This document shows, piece after piece, positions 25,537-34,360 of a DNA stretch of 49,513 bases (the first letter of the stretch is position 1; each line of letters opens with the position of its first letter). The DNA comes from Prochlorococcus sp. AG-363-O06 (GTDB lineage Bacteria; Cyanobacteriota; Cyanobacteriia; PCC-6307; Cyanobiaceae), in contig QCFY01000010.1 in the NCBI GenBank assembly GCA_003280085.1, positions 1 to 49,513 of the forward strand, written 5' to 3'. The notes beneath the pieces were generated by a model that had not been told where the DNA came from, ran no database searches, and worked only from the letters and a program-made list of their open reading frames with translations. Position numbers and translations under genes: made by a program.

Positions 25537-25941
25537 ATGGCCGACGATCCAATTGATGAATTGCGCCTTTCTGTGATGCAGAACTTGCTACCAGTGGGTT
25601 TGGCGATGGTTGCAAGGGCAAGGAAAGGAGGTCCCAAAAATATTGTTGAGGTTTTCACCTGCTCCAGTGATCCTTTGCTTGAATTGAGAAAAGAAGGTGA
25701 GCCAGCAGCACAATCTTTTCGCGATCGATTAGATCAAGTCAGTCCAGGGTTAGGTAATCCAGTGATACCCGTGAATGTCTCTGTAGAAGATGTGGAGAAT
25801 AGTGATGATGCAATTCCCTCGGATGAAGACACCGAATCTCTTGTGCATGTTTTGGGACAAATTGAGAGCCGTCTAAAGACTTTGGAAGGATTCTTGGGAA
25901 CCACGGCTGATCAAGGCTCAACTATTGCAATGGATGATTGA
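25537..25941 (+). CDS. Small acidic hypothetical protein upstream of PBP2
   Basis: A 134-residue protein with an N-terminal helical/basic part (IDELRLSVMQNLLPVGLAMV, then ARKGGPKNIVEVFTCSSDPL), a mid-protein FRDRLDQVSPGLGNPVIPV and an acidic C-terminal half (VEDVENSDDAIPSDEDTESL) ending in a short coiled-coil-like helix (LGQIESRLKTLEGFLG). No catalytic motif. It lies 9 bp before the PBP2 gene on the same strand and 19 bp after the preceding hypothetical. The three are probably one transcript, which hints at an envelope or cell-shape link but does not prove it. Confidence 0.65.
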   Translation: MADDPIDELRLSVMQNLLPVGLAMVARARKGGPKNIVEVFTCSSDPLLELRKEGEPAAQSFRDRLDQVSPGLGNPVIPVNVSVEDVENSDDAIPSDEDTESLVHVLGQIESRLKTLEGFLGTTADQGSTIAMDD

Positions 25942-25950
25942 TGAGAATAA

Positions 25951-27753
25951 ATGTCTAGAAGGATTCTGAAAGATTTAACTAAGTCTCGAAAAATTGGTTT
26001 ATTCAATCAGCCAATAGTTTTCTTTGCATTGATCCTCTCATTATTTGGAGCTATGTTTTGCCGCCTTTTTTGGCTGCAGGTTATCCAAGGTTCACTTTAT
26101 AGAAGATTGTCTATAGAAAATAGAATTCGATTAGTTTCTACTCAACCTATTAGAGGACGTTTATTAGATAGGCATGGAAAGGTTTTGTCAGATAACAAAA
26201 TCACTTATACCCTTTCCATCCAACCAAGATTGGTTGACAAAGTTAGTTGGCCTTTACTAAGAGATAGCTTGTCTAAATTGTTGGATATTTCTAAAGATCT
26301 TTTAGAGAAGCGCTTTGCTCAGGGGGTTGATGAGGATCCATTTCGGATTATTCTTCTTCGAAACTTAACTGCTCAGCAAGTATTGCGATTCATGGAAAAT
26401 GAGCAGTTATTGCAAGGCTCTCAAGTTGATATAGAGCTGATTCGTTTTTATCCTTATGGCAGTTTGGCTGCGCATGTTCTGGGTTATACGCAACCAATTA
26501 CGTCAAATGAATTTAAATTTCTTTCTAAGAAAGGTTATGTAATAAGAGATCGAATTGGAAGAACAGGAGTGGAGGCTGCCTACGAATCACATTTGCGAGG
26601 TCAATGGGGGGGCGAAATGCTTGAGGTTGATGCAAATGGGCGTGTGCAACGTAGCTTGGGAATCAAGCCAGCAATTGCTGGTAAAGATTTGATTTTGACA
26701 CTTGATCTTCAGTTACAACAGGCTGCAGAAGAGGTGCTTGCCGATAAGAAAGCCGGCGCAATAGTTGCTCTTGACCCACGAACAGGAGCCATACGCGCTA
26801 TGGCCAGTAAACCGACATTTAATCCAAATTTTTTTTCTAAGGTATATACGACACAAAAAGAATATGATCAGTTGTTTAAGTCCCGTCAGAAACCTTTATT
26901 GAGCAGAGCACTTAATGCATATGACCCTGGTAGTACTTGGAAACTTGTTACTGGAATGGCTGGAATGGAAAGTGGGAAGTTTCCTTTTGATATTCGACTA
27001 AAAACTTTTCCTTGTATCAAGTATGGTAGTCATTGTTTCCCAGAACATAACCGTAGCGGGTTTGGCACGATTGGTTATGAGGATGCTTATAGTTTTTCAA
27101 GCAATACATTTTTTTATCAGATTGGTGTTGGTATTGGATCTAAGGCTTTATATGAGGCAGCGAAGAAACTAGGTTTTGGTTCTCAGACTGGGGTAGAACT
27201 TTCTTATGAAGAGGGTTCTGGTCTTGTTGGTAATGAAGAATGGGCAGAGAAAGGTAGGGGTTGGGGTGAGCCTGGGCTTACTCCTTGGATTCCTGAAGAT
27301 ATGGCTAGTGCATCTATAGGACAAGCAGTGGTACAGACTACGCCTTTACAAATGGCACGTGCCTACGCAGTTTTTGCAAATGGGGGATATCTTGTGACTC
27401 CTCATTTGGCGCAAGTAGGGATTAATCGACTATCAGAGAAATATCGAAAGAAAGTTGATATTTCGGGTAGAACCCTACTGACAATAAGGAGTGGTTTAAG
27501 AAAAGTTGTGTTATCTGGAACTGGGGCAAGACTTAATTTGCCAAACTTCCCTGAAATTGCTGGAAAGTCGGGAACTGCAGAAGATAGTACGGGCGGTCCT
27601 GATCACGCATGGTTTGTTTGCTTTGCTCCTTATGAATCTAGTGAAATTGTTGTCGTTGCATTTGCCCAAAATACTCCTGGGGGAGGCTCTGTTCATGCTC
27701 TACCTATGGCAAAACAAGTCTTAGAGGCATGGAACGATAATCGTCAAAAGTAA
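25951..27753 (+). CDS. mrdA: Penicillin-binding protein 2 (class B transpeptidase)
   Basis: A 600-residue elongation-type peptidoglycan transpeptidase. An N-terminal membrane anchor spans ~20-42 (IVFFALILSLFGAMFCRLFW). The dimerisation/pedestal domain begins with RPIRGRLLDRHG-like sequence (residues ~66-78). The transpeptidase domain has the nucleophile in GSTWKLV (S328, K331), the SxN motif S383-S384-N385 and KSGTAE near residue 540. Other PBP2 features are GYTQPI, RIGRTGVEAAYE and FNPN. Family length matches PBP2 rather than FtsI. It is preceded by two hypotheticals in probable operon and converges on a small hypothetical 19 bp away. Confidence 0.94.
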   Translation: MSRRILKDLTKSRKIGLFNQPIVFFALILSLFGAMFCRLFWLQVIQGSLYRRLSIENRIRLVSTQPIRGRLLDRHGKVLSDNKITYTLSIQPRLVDKVSWPLLRDSLSKLLDISKDLLEKRFAQGVDEDPFRIILLRNLTAQQVLRFMENEQLLQGSQVDIELIRFYPYGSLAAHVLGYTQPITSNEFKFLSKKGYVIRDRIGRTGVEAAYESHLRGQWGGEMLEVDANGRVQRSLGIKPAIAGKDLILTLDLQLQQAAEEVLADKKAGAIVALDPRTGAIRAMASKPTFNPNFFSKVYTTQKEYDQLFKSRQKPLLSRALNAYDPGSTWKLVTGMAGMESGKFPFDIRLKTFPCIKYGSHCFPEHNRSGFGTIGYEDAYSFSSNTFFYQIGVGIGSKALYEAAKKLGFGSQTGVELSYEEGSGLVGNEEWAEKGRGWGEPGLTPWIPEDMASASIGQAVVQTTPLQMARAYAVFANGGYLVTPHLAQVGINRLSEKYRKKVDISGRTLLTIRSGLRKVVLSGTGARLNLPNFPEIAGKSGTAEDSTGGPDHAWFVCFAPYESSEIVVVAFAQNTPGGGSVHALPMAKQVLEAWNDNRQK

Positions 27754-27772
27754 CAAGTAGCTGTATAAGTAG

Positions 27773-27979
27773 CTATGCAGCTTGAATAGAATTTATGGTT
27801 TTAGCTAACTTTTCATCCAGAATAGCTTTTACTTGAATCAGACTGCATTTTTTCGTTCTAAATGGCAGCAAAACCATAGGACTTCTTTCAGGACGTACTA
27901 ACCAGGTTTGATTTGGTTGTTCCAAAAGGAGAAATCCTCTGTAACGGATTACGAAATCGTGGGTTTTTTGCAATCCCAT
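27773..27979 (-). CDS. Small conserved picocyanobacterial hypothetical
   Basis: A 68-residue basic protein: MGLQKTHDFVIRYRGFLLLE, then QTWLVRPERSPMVLLPFRT and a terminal helix (LIQVKAILDEKLAKTINSI). I recall nearly identical short proteins in other Prochlorococcus and Synechococcus genomes, with the WLVRPERSPMVLLPFRT core most conserved, but none with a known function. No membrane or catalytic motif. A perfect inverted repeat lies directly upstream of its ATG (27985-28005). It converges with mrdA. Confidence 0.7.
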   Translation of the reverse strand: MGLQKTHDFVIRYRGFLLLEQPNQTWLVRPERSPMVLLPFRTKKCSLIQVKAILDEKLAKTINSIQAA

Positions 27980-27984
27980 TCCAA

Positions 27985-28005
27985 AGGGTATCTGATTAAT
28001 ACCCT
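27985..28005. promoter_or_regulatory. 7-bp perfect inverted repeat just upstream of the 68-residue protein gene
   Basis: AGGGTAT (27985-27991), a 7-nt spacer and ATACCCT (27999-28005). It begins 6 bp before the ATG at 27979, so it would either be in the leader RNA as a hairpin masking the start, or act as a DNA operator. The rest of 28006-28228 is AT-rich and holds only a weak 52-codon frame. Confidence 0.4.
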
Positions 28006-28228
28006 ACTATTTCAATACACAATATCTAGTGTACCCCTTGGCTTCCATTTTTTTTCATATTTAATAATTCTTGTTTTGTCATCCTTGATACAAAAACCAT
28101 GAAATGGATTGATATCACTAGATTGCTTGCTTCAGGAAACGTGCTCAAATGCAAACGAAGTTTGTTTGCATTCCTTTCTGAAGGATCGCTATATATGGAG
28201 CATGTGTTCGATTTGACTGATTTACTGC

Positions 28229-28753
28229 TTAGAGATGCAAAGGCTCCATTTCCATAATGCGCTTCACAAGGTCTCTAATTGAGTCATCTTCGGCTGGTTT
28301 GTTGTTGTTACTAAGAAGCTGACGCCCTACTACTTGAGCACCTAGGTGAGTTAATTGAATTCGTAGAGAAATTAGTAATTCCATCCCTCCTCCGCCTGAA
28401 AAGGTAGCCATTCCTATTGGTCTACCATTGAATAGATTGCGAAAGTCATCGCCTTGAACAGATAGCCAGGCAAGAGCACTTGTAAACACAGGAGGAATAG
28501 AGCCATTGTATTCTGGAGCGCAGATAATCCATCTTGGTATAGATGACATGTCTGCATTTAATTGTTTTGCTGTGGCAGGTATTCCCGATTGTGCATGAGT
28601 GCGAGGGTTGTAAAGAGGTAGCTCTAAGGAAGTCAGGTCAAGTAATTCAGCGGTGACATTAAGTTCACTACTGATTTGTAAAAATCTATGAGCTAATTTT
28701 AGGTTCTCACCATTACTGGCGGTAATTACAAGGATGCTCTTTGTTGGGTTCAT
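28229..28753 (-). CDS. NADPH-dependent FMN reductase-like flavoprotein
   Basis: A 174-residue flavodoxin-fold protein. The N-terminal phosphate-binding strand-loop is ILVITASNGENLKLAHRFL, the central strand is LLDLTSLELPLYNP, the family motif is ICAPEYNGSIPPVFTSALAWLS (flavin and NADPH side), and GRPIGMATFSGGGGMELL follows. This fits the NADPH-dependent FMN reductase/NAD(P)H quinone reductase family. Its electron acceptor is unknown. It lies 47 bp downstream of flv1 on the same strand, so it may be the last gene of the flv3-flv1 unit and could reduce flavin or act in the same redox response; this is an inference from position. Confidence 0.85.
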   Translation of the reverse strand: MNPTKSILVITASNGENLKLAHRFLQISSELNVTAELLDLTSLELPLYNPRTHAQSGIPATAKQLNADMSSIPRWIICAPEYNGSIPPVFTSALAWLSVQGDDFRNLFNGRPIGMATFSGGGGMELLISLRIQLTHLGAQVVGRQLLSNNNKPAEDDSIRDLVKRIMEMEPLHL

Positions 28754-28800
28754 TGAAACGGCTGGTGTGGAATTTGAATTCTGCTTGTAAGAGGTGTTGA

Positions 28801-30645
28801 TTAATAGTTTGCTCCAGTTTTGCGATGGTGTACTGCTGTGACTTCATCTGCATTAAGCACTTTGCCATGATTAATTTCTGCATAGATCAACCAATGGTCA
28901 TTGCATTCCATGCGTTGCTTTACGCAGCCTTCTAGCCATGCCAGGGCTTCTGGAAGGATTGGTTGGTTGTTTGGACTGTCAGTAATTGTTACCCCTGAGA
29001 GACGATTGGCGCCAGGAGCAAAAGGCTGAAGAAATTGCTTCAAAATCTCTTTGTTTTTATTTGCAGCCAATATATTTAGAATAAAAAAATCGTTCGTATT
29101 CAGAATAGCTTCTATTGCTCTATCTTTTGCGATTGCGATCGTTATGCCTGGAGGAGAAAAGCTTGCTTGGCTAACCCAACTAGCAACCATCGCTCCTGAT
29201 ATGATTTCATCTGATTGATTTTTTTTGGTAGTTAAGATACAAAGACTACCCACAACGCGACCTAGAGCAAGTACAGCAGGATTGCTTTTGCTGCTAATTA
29301 AACCTCCACTTATGCGACGCTTTGTCTTTTGATGACTTTTTATAAGATCTCGACCAAACAATGTTCCTGTCTCTTCTAGCGTTTTTACTAGGAGACTATT
29401 TGGGCTGAATTTGATTTTTATTGGTTCAAATCCAAATTTAAAGCCACCATCTTTCAACTTTTTTTCTAAGAGATCTATAGCTTCTCCACTCCAACCGTAG
29501 CTGCCAAAGATGCCAACCAGCTTTTCCGTATCTCCTTCGGCAAGTAAAGCGCCTAAAGCCGTCATAATAGGTGTAGGGGCGTGACCTCCAAGAGTTGGAG
29601 AGCCAATGAGATATGCATCTGCTTTTTTTATTGCGTTTACTAACTCATTAGTAGAAGTGAATTCGCAGTTTAAACTTTCTACTCTTATACCAGTTCTTCT
29701 GATCCCATTGGCTAATGCATCAGCAATCGCTGCTGTATTGCCATATGCACTTGCAAATAAAAGAATGATTTGCAATGCAGCTTTGTGTTGTTCTTCGCCC
29801 CATTTACGATAATCATTTAATAGACTTCGCCAGCTTGAATCAATTGCTGGTCCGTGGCATGGGGCAATACATTTAATATCTAATTCTTCGAACTTATCTA
29901 CAATATTTGAGACTTGATTCTCCATTGGTGCCATAAGGCAATCATAAAAATGTCGACGCTCTTCCTCTGTTGTTGTTGGATTTATCTCTGCCCAGCTTTG
30001 AGTGCAAAGGTGAGCTGCAAAGAATTTATCACTCATTAAAAGGCCAAGATTTTCTTCGAACGCAATTAACCCTCCAGGCCAACGAGGAGAAGGTGTAGGT
30101 ATTAAACGTAGATTAAATATGCCATTGATGTAGAGAGTTTGATCTTGTCGAATTATTTTGATTTCAGGAAGATCTAGATTGGTATTGATTGCTTCTTCAG
30201 GCTTCTTGAATTCTCTGGATGGCTTCTCTTTATTCCAAAGCTCCTTGAGTAATGTTGCGCCTGGATTGGAACTTATAAGTTGAATTTGGGGATATAGTTT
30301 GGTTAATTGCTTTAATAGAGAGACTCGATTGGGATTGATATGACCAATGACAACTTTGAAAGAGTTAATATTGTGAGGTATGGCTTTTTCTAAGGCGTTA
30401 ATAAATCCCTCTGCATATGTTGCGCCTGGTGGATGTACTAGTACAGCTTCCTCTAAAGCTTGATTAGGGTTTTTAGGATCAGTAAATAAGAAACTATTGT
30501 CAGTAGTGCCGCGCTCTAAAGCATATTCAAGTTCAAATCTTAATCTATTGGGACTTAGCCCTCTAAGACTGACAAGTCCTTGCTCAATTGGCAGAGTAAT
30601 TATCTTTAATTCATTAGCTAACTTTTCATTTGAAGAGTTTTTCAT
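28801..30645 (-). CDS. flv1: Flavodiiron protein, Flv1 type (non-canonical diiron site)
   Basis: A 614-residue protein in three modules: a beta-lactamase-like domain (~1-280), a flavodoxin domain (~290-430, LFASAYGNTAAIADALANGI) and a C-terminal flavin reductase domain (~455-600, SGAMVASWVSQASFSPPGIT). In cyanobacteria Flv1 and Flv3 together reduce O2 to water at photosystem I, protecting it in fluctuating light. The metal ligands are degenerate: the canonical HxExDH is H102-I-N104-P-N106-R107, and the next His is R188 (PSPRWPGG); D206 and H264 remain. This is the pattern of the Flv1/Flv2 class and suggests a non-standard metal site. The start overlaps the flv3 stop by one base (TAATG). Confidence 0.93.
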   Translation of the reverse strand: MKNSSNEKLANELKIITLPIEQGLVSLRGLSPNRLRFELEYALERGTTDNSFLFTDPKNPNQALEEAVLVHPPGATYAEGFINALEKAIPHNINSFKVVIGHINPNRVSLLKQLTKLYPQIQLISSNPGATLLKELWNKEKPSREFKKPEEAINTNLDLPEIKIIRQDQTLYINGIFNLRLIPTPSPRWPGGLIAFEENLGLLMSDKFFAAHLCTQSWAEINPTTTEEERRHFYDCLMAPMENQVSNIVDKFEELDIKCIAPCHGPAIDSSWRSLLNDYRKWGEEQHKAALQIILLFASAYGNTAAIADALANGIRRTGIRVESLNCEFTSTNELVNAIKKADAYLIGSPTLGGHAPTPIMTALGALLAEGDTEKLVGIFGSYGWSGEAIDLLEKKLKDGGFKFGFEPIKIKFSPNSLLVKTLEETGTLFGRDLIKSHQKTKRRISGGLISSKSNPAVLALGRVVGSLCILTTKKNQSDEIISGAMVASWVSQASFSPPGITIAIAKDRAIEAILNTNDFFILNILAANKNKEILKQFLQPFAPGANRLSGVTITDSPNNQPILPEALAWLEGCVKQRMECNDHWLIYAEINHGKVLNADEVTAVHHRKTGANY

Positions 30646-32375
30646 TAGTAGTGGTTACCAACTTTTCGATGATGAACAGCAGTAATACCTTCTTGGTTTG
30701 CAATATTGCCATCTTCAACAATTCCATAGATGATCCAATGATCTGGGCCTTCAAGCCTTTTTTCTACTCGACAACTAAGAAAAGCTAGAGCTTCAGTCAG
30801 GACTGGCCCACCTTTGGTAATGTTTTTCATTGTTTTCATTTCGGCAAATCGATCTGCACCAGGAGGAAAGCGTTTGAGAAAATGTCTCAATAAGTGTTGA
30901 TGGTTTTTTTCTTCCAAAACATTAACAACAAAGTGATCACCTATTTGCATTAAAGCTTCAATTGCTCTGTCTTTGGCTACAGCAATTGTGATTCCCGGCG
31001 GCTCAAAGCTTGCTTGACTAACCCAGCTTGCAACCATCGCTCCAGTACGCACATTATTAGCTTCTCCTTGTTGAGCAGTAATAATATACAAACCTCCACT
31101 GAGGCGACCTAGTGCCTTGTCTAGATCATTGTCTAGACTTTTCATGCTAGCAATAAGTTGCTTTCTGTTTAGTAGTTGACCTAGGTCAGTTCCAGATTCT
31201 TCAAATCGTTGGTAAGTTTGTCCATCTGGTATTTGTTTTACCCGAAGACTTGAGAATGCTTCTTTCTGGTTCAGAGTGCGGAGTTGGGTTGATATTGAAT
31301 CAATTGGCTTATCATTTCCGCTATATGTTTCATAAACAGCTATCCATTGCTTTTGGTGTAGTGCAGCCAGTAATGTTCCTATTGAACTTTGTAGTTCAGC
31401 ATCAAGTGTATTTGGCCAAGTTGGTATTACAACTGCTTTGGCTTCACTAATTATTGAACTTAATTCTTGGCTATCAGAGGCTCTTAGATCTAAGAGTTGT
31501 ACTTGAATGTTTGCTTTTCCAATGCCTCGTGCAATGGCTTGACTCAGGCGATCGCAAAAGCCATGTTGGCTTATGTAACAGACTGCTGCGTAGGTTTCAC
31601 TCTTGTTGCGTTGATTACTCCATTCTCGATAATCATTGACCCAAAGAGCCAGATGATCACGTAGTAGCGGTCCATGCCCTACAGCAATTGTTTTGATTTC
31701 CGGTAACCCATCCATACGTTTTAGAGCTTGTAAGACGCTTCGTGCATTTGGACCCATTAGGCAATCGTAATAAAATCTAAAGTCTGGTGCGATGGCTCCA
31801 GGATTGATATCAAACAGATCTTCAGAGCAGTAATGAAGCCCGAATGCATCACATGTGTAAAGAACATTTGTTCCATGATCAAATGAAAAAATAGTATCTG
31901 GCCAATGTAAGTTTGGGGTGCTGAGAAATTCGAAACGATGATGGATTCCACTAGAGTCGCTTATTCCTAGATCTAGTTCATTCCCGCTTTTGACAGCTTT
32001 AGCTCGAAAAGGTCTGTGAATTTGATTGGTAAGAAATTGGATGGCTACTTTAGAAGCAACTATTTCTATTTCTGGATTTAACTCAAGCAGATCTCCAATG
32101 AGTCCCGAATGATCTGGTTCGGTGTGGCTAACAATTAAATAATCGATTGTTAAAGGATCCACTTCCTTTTGGAGTAAAGGGATCCAGTTTTCTCTGAACT
32201 TGGCGTGGCTTGTATCTATCAGTGCAGTTTTTTTGCTTTTTATGAGGAAAGAATTGTATGTGGTTCCATTCCGCAATCCAAATTCAATATCAAAACGATT
32301 CCGATCCCAATCAAGAGAGCGGATAGTGCTTGTATCTTCAGCAATTGCTTGGCTTTGTAGAGAAAGCCTGGGCAT
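30645..32375 (-). CDS. flv3: Flavodiiron protein, Flv3 type (canonical diiron site)
   Basis: A 576-residue protein with the same three modules as Flv1 and the complete diiron ligand set: H84, E86, D88 and H89 in SHTEPDHSG, H157 in NLHWPDT, D176 in YTCDAFG and H234 in AVGHGP. The flavodoxin part (~250-395) is less typical at its first loop (CYISQHGFCDRLSQAIARGI). The reductase domain follows (RTGAMVASWVSQASFEPPGI). It is the expected partner of Flv1 in light-dependent O2 reduction. It precedes flv1 with a one-base overlap and starts 62 bp after the TRAP large-subunit stop. Confidence 0.94.
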   Translation of the reverse strand: MPRLSLQSQAIAEDTSTIRSLDWDRNRFDIEFGLRNGTTYNSFLIKSKKTALIDTSHAKFRENWIPLLQKEVDPLTIDYLIVSHTEPDHSGLIGDLLELNPEIEIVASKVAIQFLTNQIHRPFRAKAVKSGNELDLGISDSSGIHHRFEFLSTPNLHWPDTIFSFDHGTNVLYTCDAFGLHYCSEDLFDINPGAIAPDFRFYYDCLMGPNARSVLQALKRMDGLPEIKTIAVGHGPLLRDHLALWVNDYREWSNQRNKSETYAAVCYISQHGFCDRLSQAIARGIGKANIQVQLLDLRASDSQELSSIISEAKAVVIPTWPNTLDAELQSSIGTLLAALHQKQWIAVYETYSGNDKPIDSISTQLRTLNQKEAFSSLRVKQIPDGQTYQRFEESGTDLGQLLNRKQLIASMKSLDNDLDKALGRLSGGLYIITAQQGEANNVRTGAMVASWVSQASFEPPGITIAVAKDRAIEALMQIGDHFVVNVLEEKNHQHLLRHFLKRFPPGADRFAEMKTMKNITKGGPVLTEALAFLSCRVEKRLEGPDHWIIYGIVEDGNIANQEGITAVHHRKVGNHY

Positions 32376-32437
32376 TGTTTTCTGCTTGTATAGGCCTTCA
32401 ATGATTTTAGAGCTCAGCGGAACATTTGCTTGTTAAA

Positions 32438-33808
32438 TCAAGACCATGACAAATGAGGGAGCCAATTTACGAGGCCAGGGAAAGTAATAATGAGGATTAA
32501 TACACTGATTTGAAGACAAATAAATGGCACAACCCCTCTGTAGATTTCTTTAGTACGGATTGATTTTGGTGCTACACCACGCAGGTAAAAAAGTGCAAAT
32601 CCAAAAGGTGGAGTTAAAAATGATGTTTGGAGATTGGCTCCAATTACAACTCCTAGCCAGAGCAATGCATCAGGCCCTAGTAGTTGATTGGCTGATGGAA
32701 GTAGTAGTGGAACAGCAATGAAAGCAATTTCAAAGAAGTCAATAAAAAAACCTAATATAAAAATGGTCAGCATGCTAAATACCATGAAACCAATTTTTCC
32801 TCCAGGAAGGTTTAGCAAAAGCTGAGCAATCAGTTCGTCACCACCAACACCTCGAAAGACCAGACTGAAAGCAGTAGAGCCTATTAATATTGCCATTACC
32901 ATTGAGGTTGTCTTGACAGTTTCATCGCAGACTTTGAATAATTGCTTTTGACTAAAACCTTTATTGCTTGCAGCTAGGCCCATGGCACCAATTGCTCCTA
33001 ATGTGCCGGCCTCAGTCGGAGTAGCTATTCCGAAAAAAATGCTCCCAAGAACAAGAATAATGAGCCCTAGAGGAGGAATAATTATTTTCATTAACTTAAA
33101 AACTTCTGGACGGTCGAGTTCTATGTGATTGAGTTCAGGCGCTAATTCAGGTTTTAAATTGCTTATGACAAGGATATAAATTGCAAAAGCACTAGCCATT
33201 AAAATTCCTGGAATTAAAGATCCTAGAAACAAGTCACCTACAGAAATACCTAGTTGATCTCCTAGTACTACTAAAACAATGCTTGGCGGAATGATCTGCC
33301 CCAGGGTTCCTGACGCAGCAATTACTCCTGTTGCAAGGGAACGATCATATCCAGCACGCAGCATTGAGGGTAAAGAAATTAAACCCATAGTTGTAACGGT
33401 TGCCGCTACAACTCCTGTTGTTGCTGCAAGTAGCGATCCCACAATGACTACTGCCAGTGCTAGACCACCGCGAATTCTTCCTAAAAGTCTCCCCATATTT
33501 TCTAGTAGCCTTTCTGCTATTCCTGATGTTTCCAACATTGCCCCCATAAAAATGAAAGCTGGGATTGCAAGTAAAGTGAAATTACCCATAATTCCCAGGA
33601 TCCGTTGTGGGAGTGCTGTTACAAAAAGAGGGTCGAAAATATTTAACGTGATTCCAATAATGGAAAAGATAACTGAAACACCGCCAAGGCAAAAAGCTAC
33701 TGGATATCCACTTAAAAGTACGATGACTAGGGTGATGAACATTCCTGGCCCAAGAATTAATGAAGGGTCGAGACTGATCACATATCCAGCCAGACTAATC
33801 TCTATCAA
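32438..33808 (-). CDS. dctM: TRAP transporter large permease subunit (DctM family)
   Basis: A 456-residue multi-pass membrane protein of the DctM/YiaN family, the sodium-coupled transport channel of tripartite (TRAP) transporters. Many hydrophobic helices are seen, with family elements GYPVAFCLGGVSVIF, FTLLAIPAFIFMGAMLE, the conserved ATTGVVAATVTTMGLISLPSM, ASGTLGQIIPPSIVLV and FGIATPTEAGTLGAIGA. The C-terminal half includes FIDFFEIAFIAVPLLLP and LTPPFGFALFYLRGVAP, typical of the mannitol/chloroaromatic-type subclass. The start overlaps dctQ by 4 bp. It implies uptake of an organic acid driven by a sodium gradient. Confidence 0.95.
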   Translation of the reverse strand: MIEISLAGYVISLDPSLILGPGMFITLVIVLLSGYPVAFCLGGVSVIFSIIGITLNIFDPLFVTALPQRILGIMGNFTLLAIPAFIFMGAMLETSGIAERLLENMGRLLGRIRGGLALAVVIVGSLLAATTGVVAATVTTMGLISLPSMLRAGYDRSLATGVIAASGTLGQIIPPSIVLVVLGDQLGISVGDLFLGSLIPGILMASAFAIYILVISNLKPELAPELNHIELDRPEVFKLMKIIIPPLGLIILVLGSIFFGIATPTEAGTLGAIGAMGLAASNKGFSQKQLFKVCDETVKTTSMVMAILIGSTAFSLVFRGVGGDELIAQLLLNLPGGKIGFMVFSMLTIFILGFFIDFFEIAFIAVPLLLPSANQLLGPDALLWLGVVIGANLQTSFLTPPFGFALFYLRGVAPKSIRTKEIYRGVVPFICLQISVLILIITFPGLVNWLPHLSWS

Positions 33809-34356
33809 CTTGCCTCTCCATTTTTACTGGGCATTGCGTTAGCTGCTTTTATTTTTGCAAAGTTCTTAACTGCTTCGGATAACCCTTGCAGTGTTAAGCA
33901 AAGAAAGCTCATTGGAATTAATGCTCTTATTAAATACCTTGGTAGTCCATGGGGATCAGGAGAGGCTTCATTGATGCTTATTGAGTAAAGGGCAGGTTGA
34001 ATTGATATAGCGGTTATCCCAATTGCAAATGGTAAGAGAAGCAAAAGAGTTCCTAATAGCTCAACTTTTAATTTGCGATTTGTTCTTAATCTCGATTGGA
34101 TGATATCTACTCGGACATGACCATTTTTTTGTAGCGTCCAACCTATTCCTAATAGAAAGGCAACATCAAAAAGATACCACTGACCTTCAATTAATCCGTT
34201 TGAGCTTAAGTTGTATCCAATGACTACTCCTAAATATCTCCCAATTACATTCCAGAGACCAAGGCCTAACATCAAAATGATGGACCAACAGGAAAGTTTG
34301 CCAAGGAATGTATTGAACTTGTCGATTCGCTTCGCTAGGGCTAAAAGTTTTTGCAT
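33805..34356 (-). CDS. dctQ: TRAP transporter small permease subunit (DctQ family)
   Basis: A 183-residue membrane protein from ATG 34356 (MQKLLALAKRIDKFNTFLGK). The frame is open 43 codons further upstream, but that would run into dctP; the chosen ATG lies 4 bp after the dctP stop. Four hydrophobic helices are apparent (SCWSIILMLGLGLWNVIGRY; WYLFDVAFLLGIGWTL; LLGTLLLLLPFAIGITAI; ALIPMSFLCLTLQGLSEAV). The segment LQKNGHVRVDI is a hallmark of DctQ. It links the binding protein to the large subunit. Order P-Q-M with 4-bp contacts on both sides shows a single operon. Confidence 0.93.
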   Translation of the reverse strand: MQKLLALAKRIDKFNTFLGKLSCWSIILMLGLGLWNVIGRYLGVVIGYNLSSNGLIEGQWYLFDVAFLLGIGWTLQKNGHVRVDIIQSRLRTNRKLKVELLGTLLLLLPFAIGITAISIQPALYSISINEASPDPHGLPRYLIRALIPMSFLCLTLQGLSEAVKNFAKIKAANAMPSKNGEAS

Positions 34357-34360
34357 CAAT

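Noticed and set aside
28099-28257. 52-codon plus-strand frame between the 68-residue protein and the FMN reductase gene
   Set aside because: No ribosome-binding site, no recognisable family, and its end overlaps the antisense FMN reductase gene by 29 bp; probably chance.
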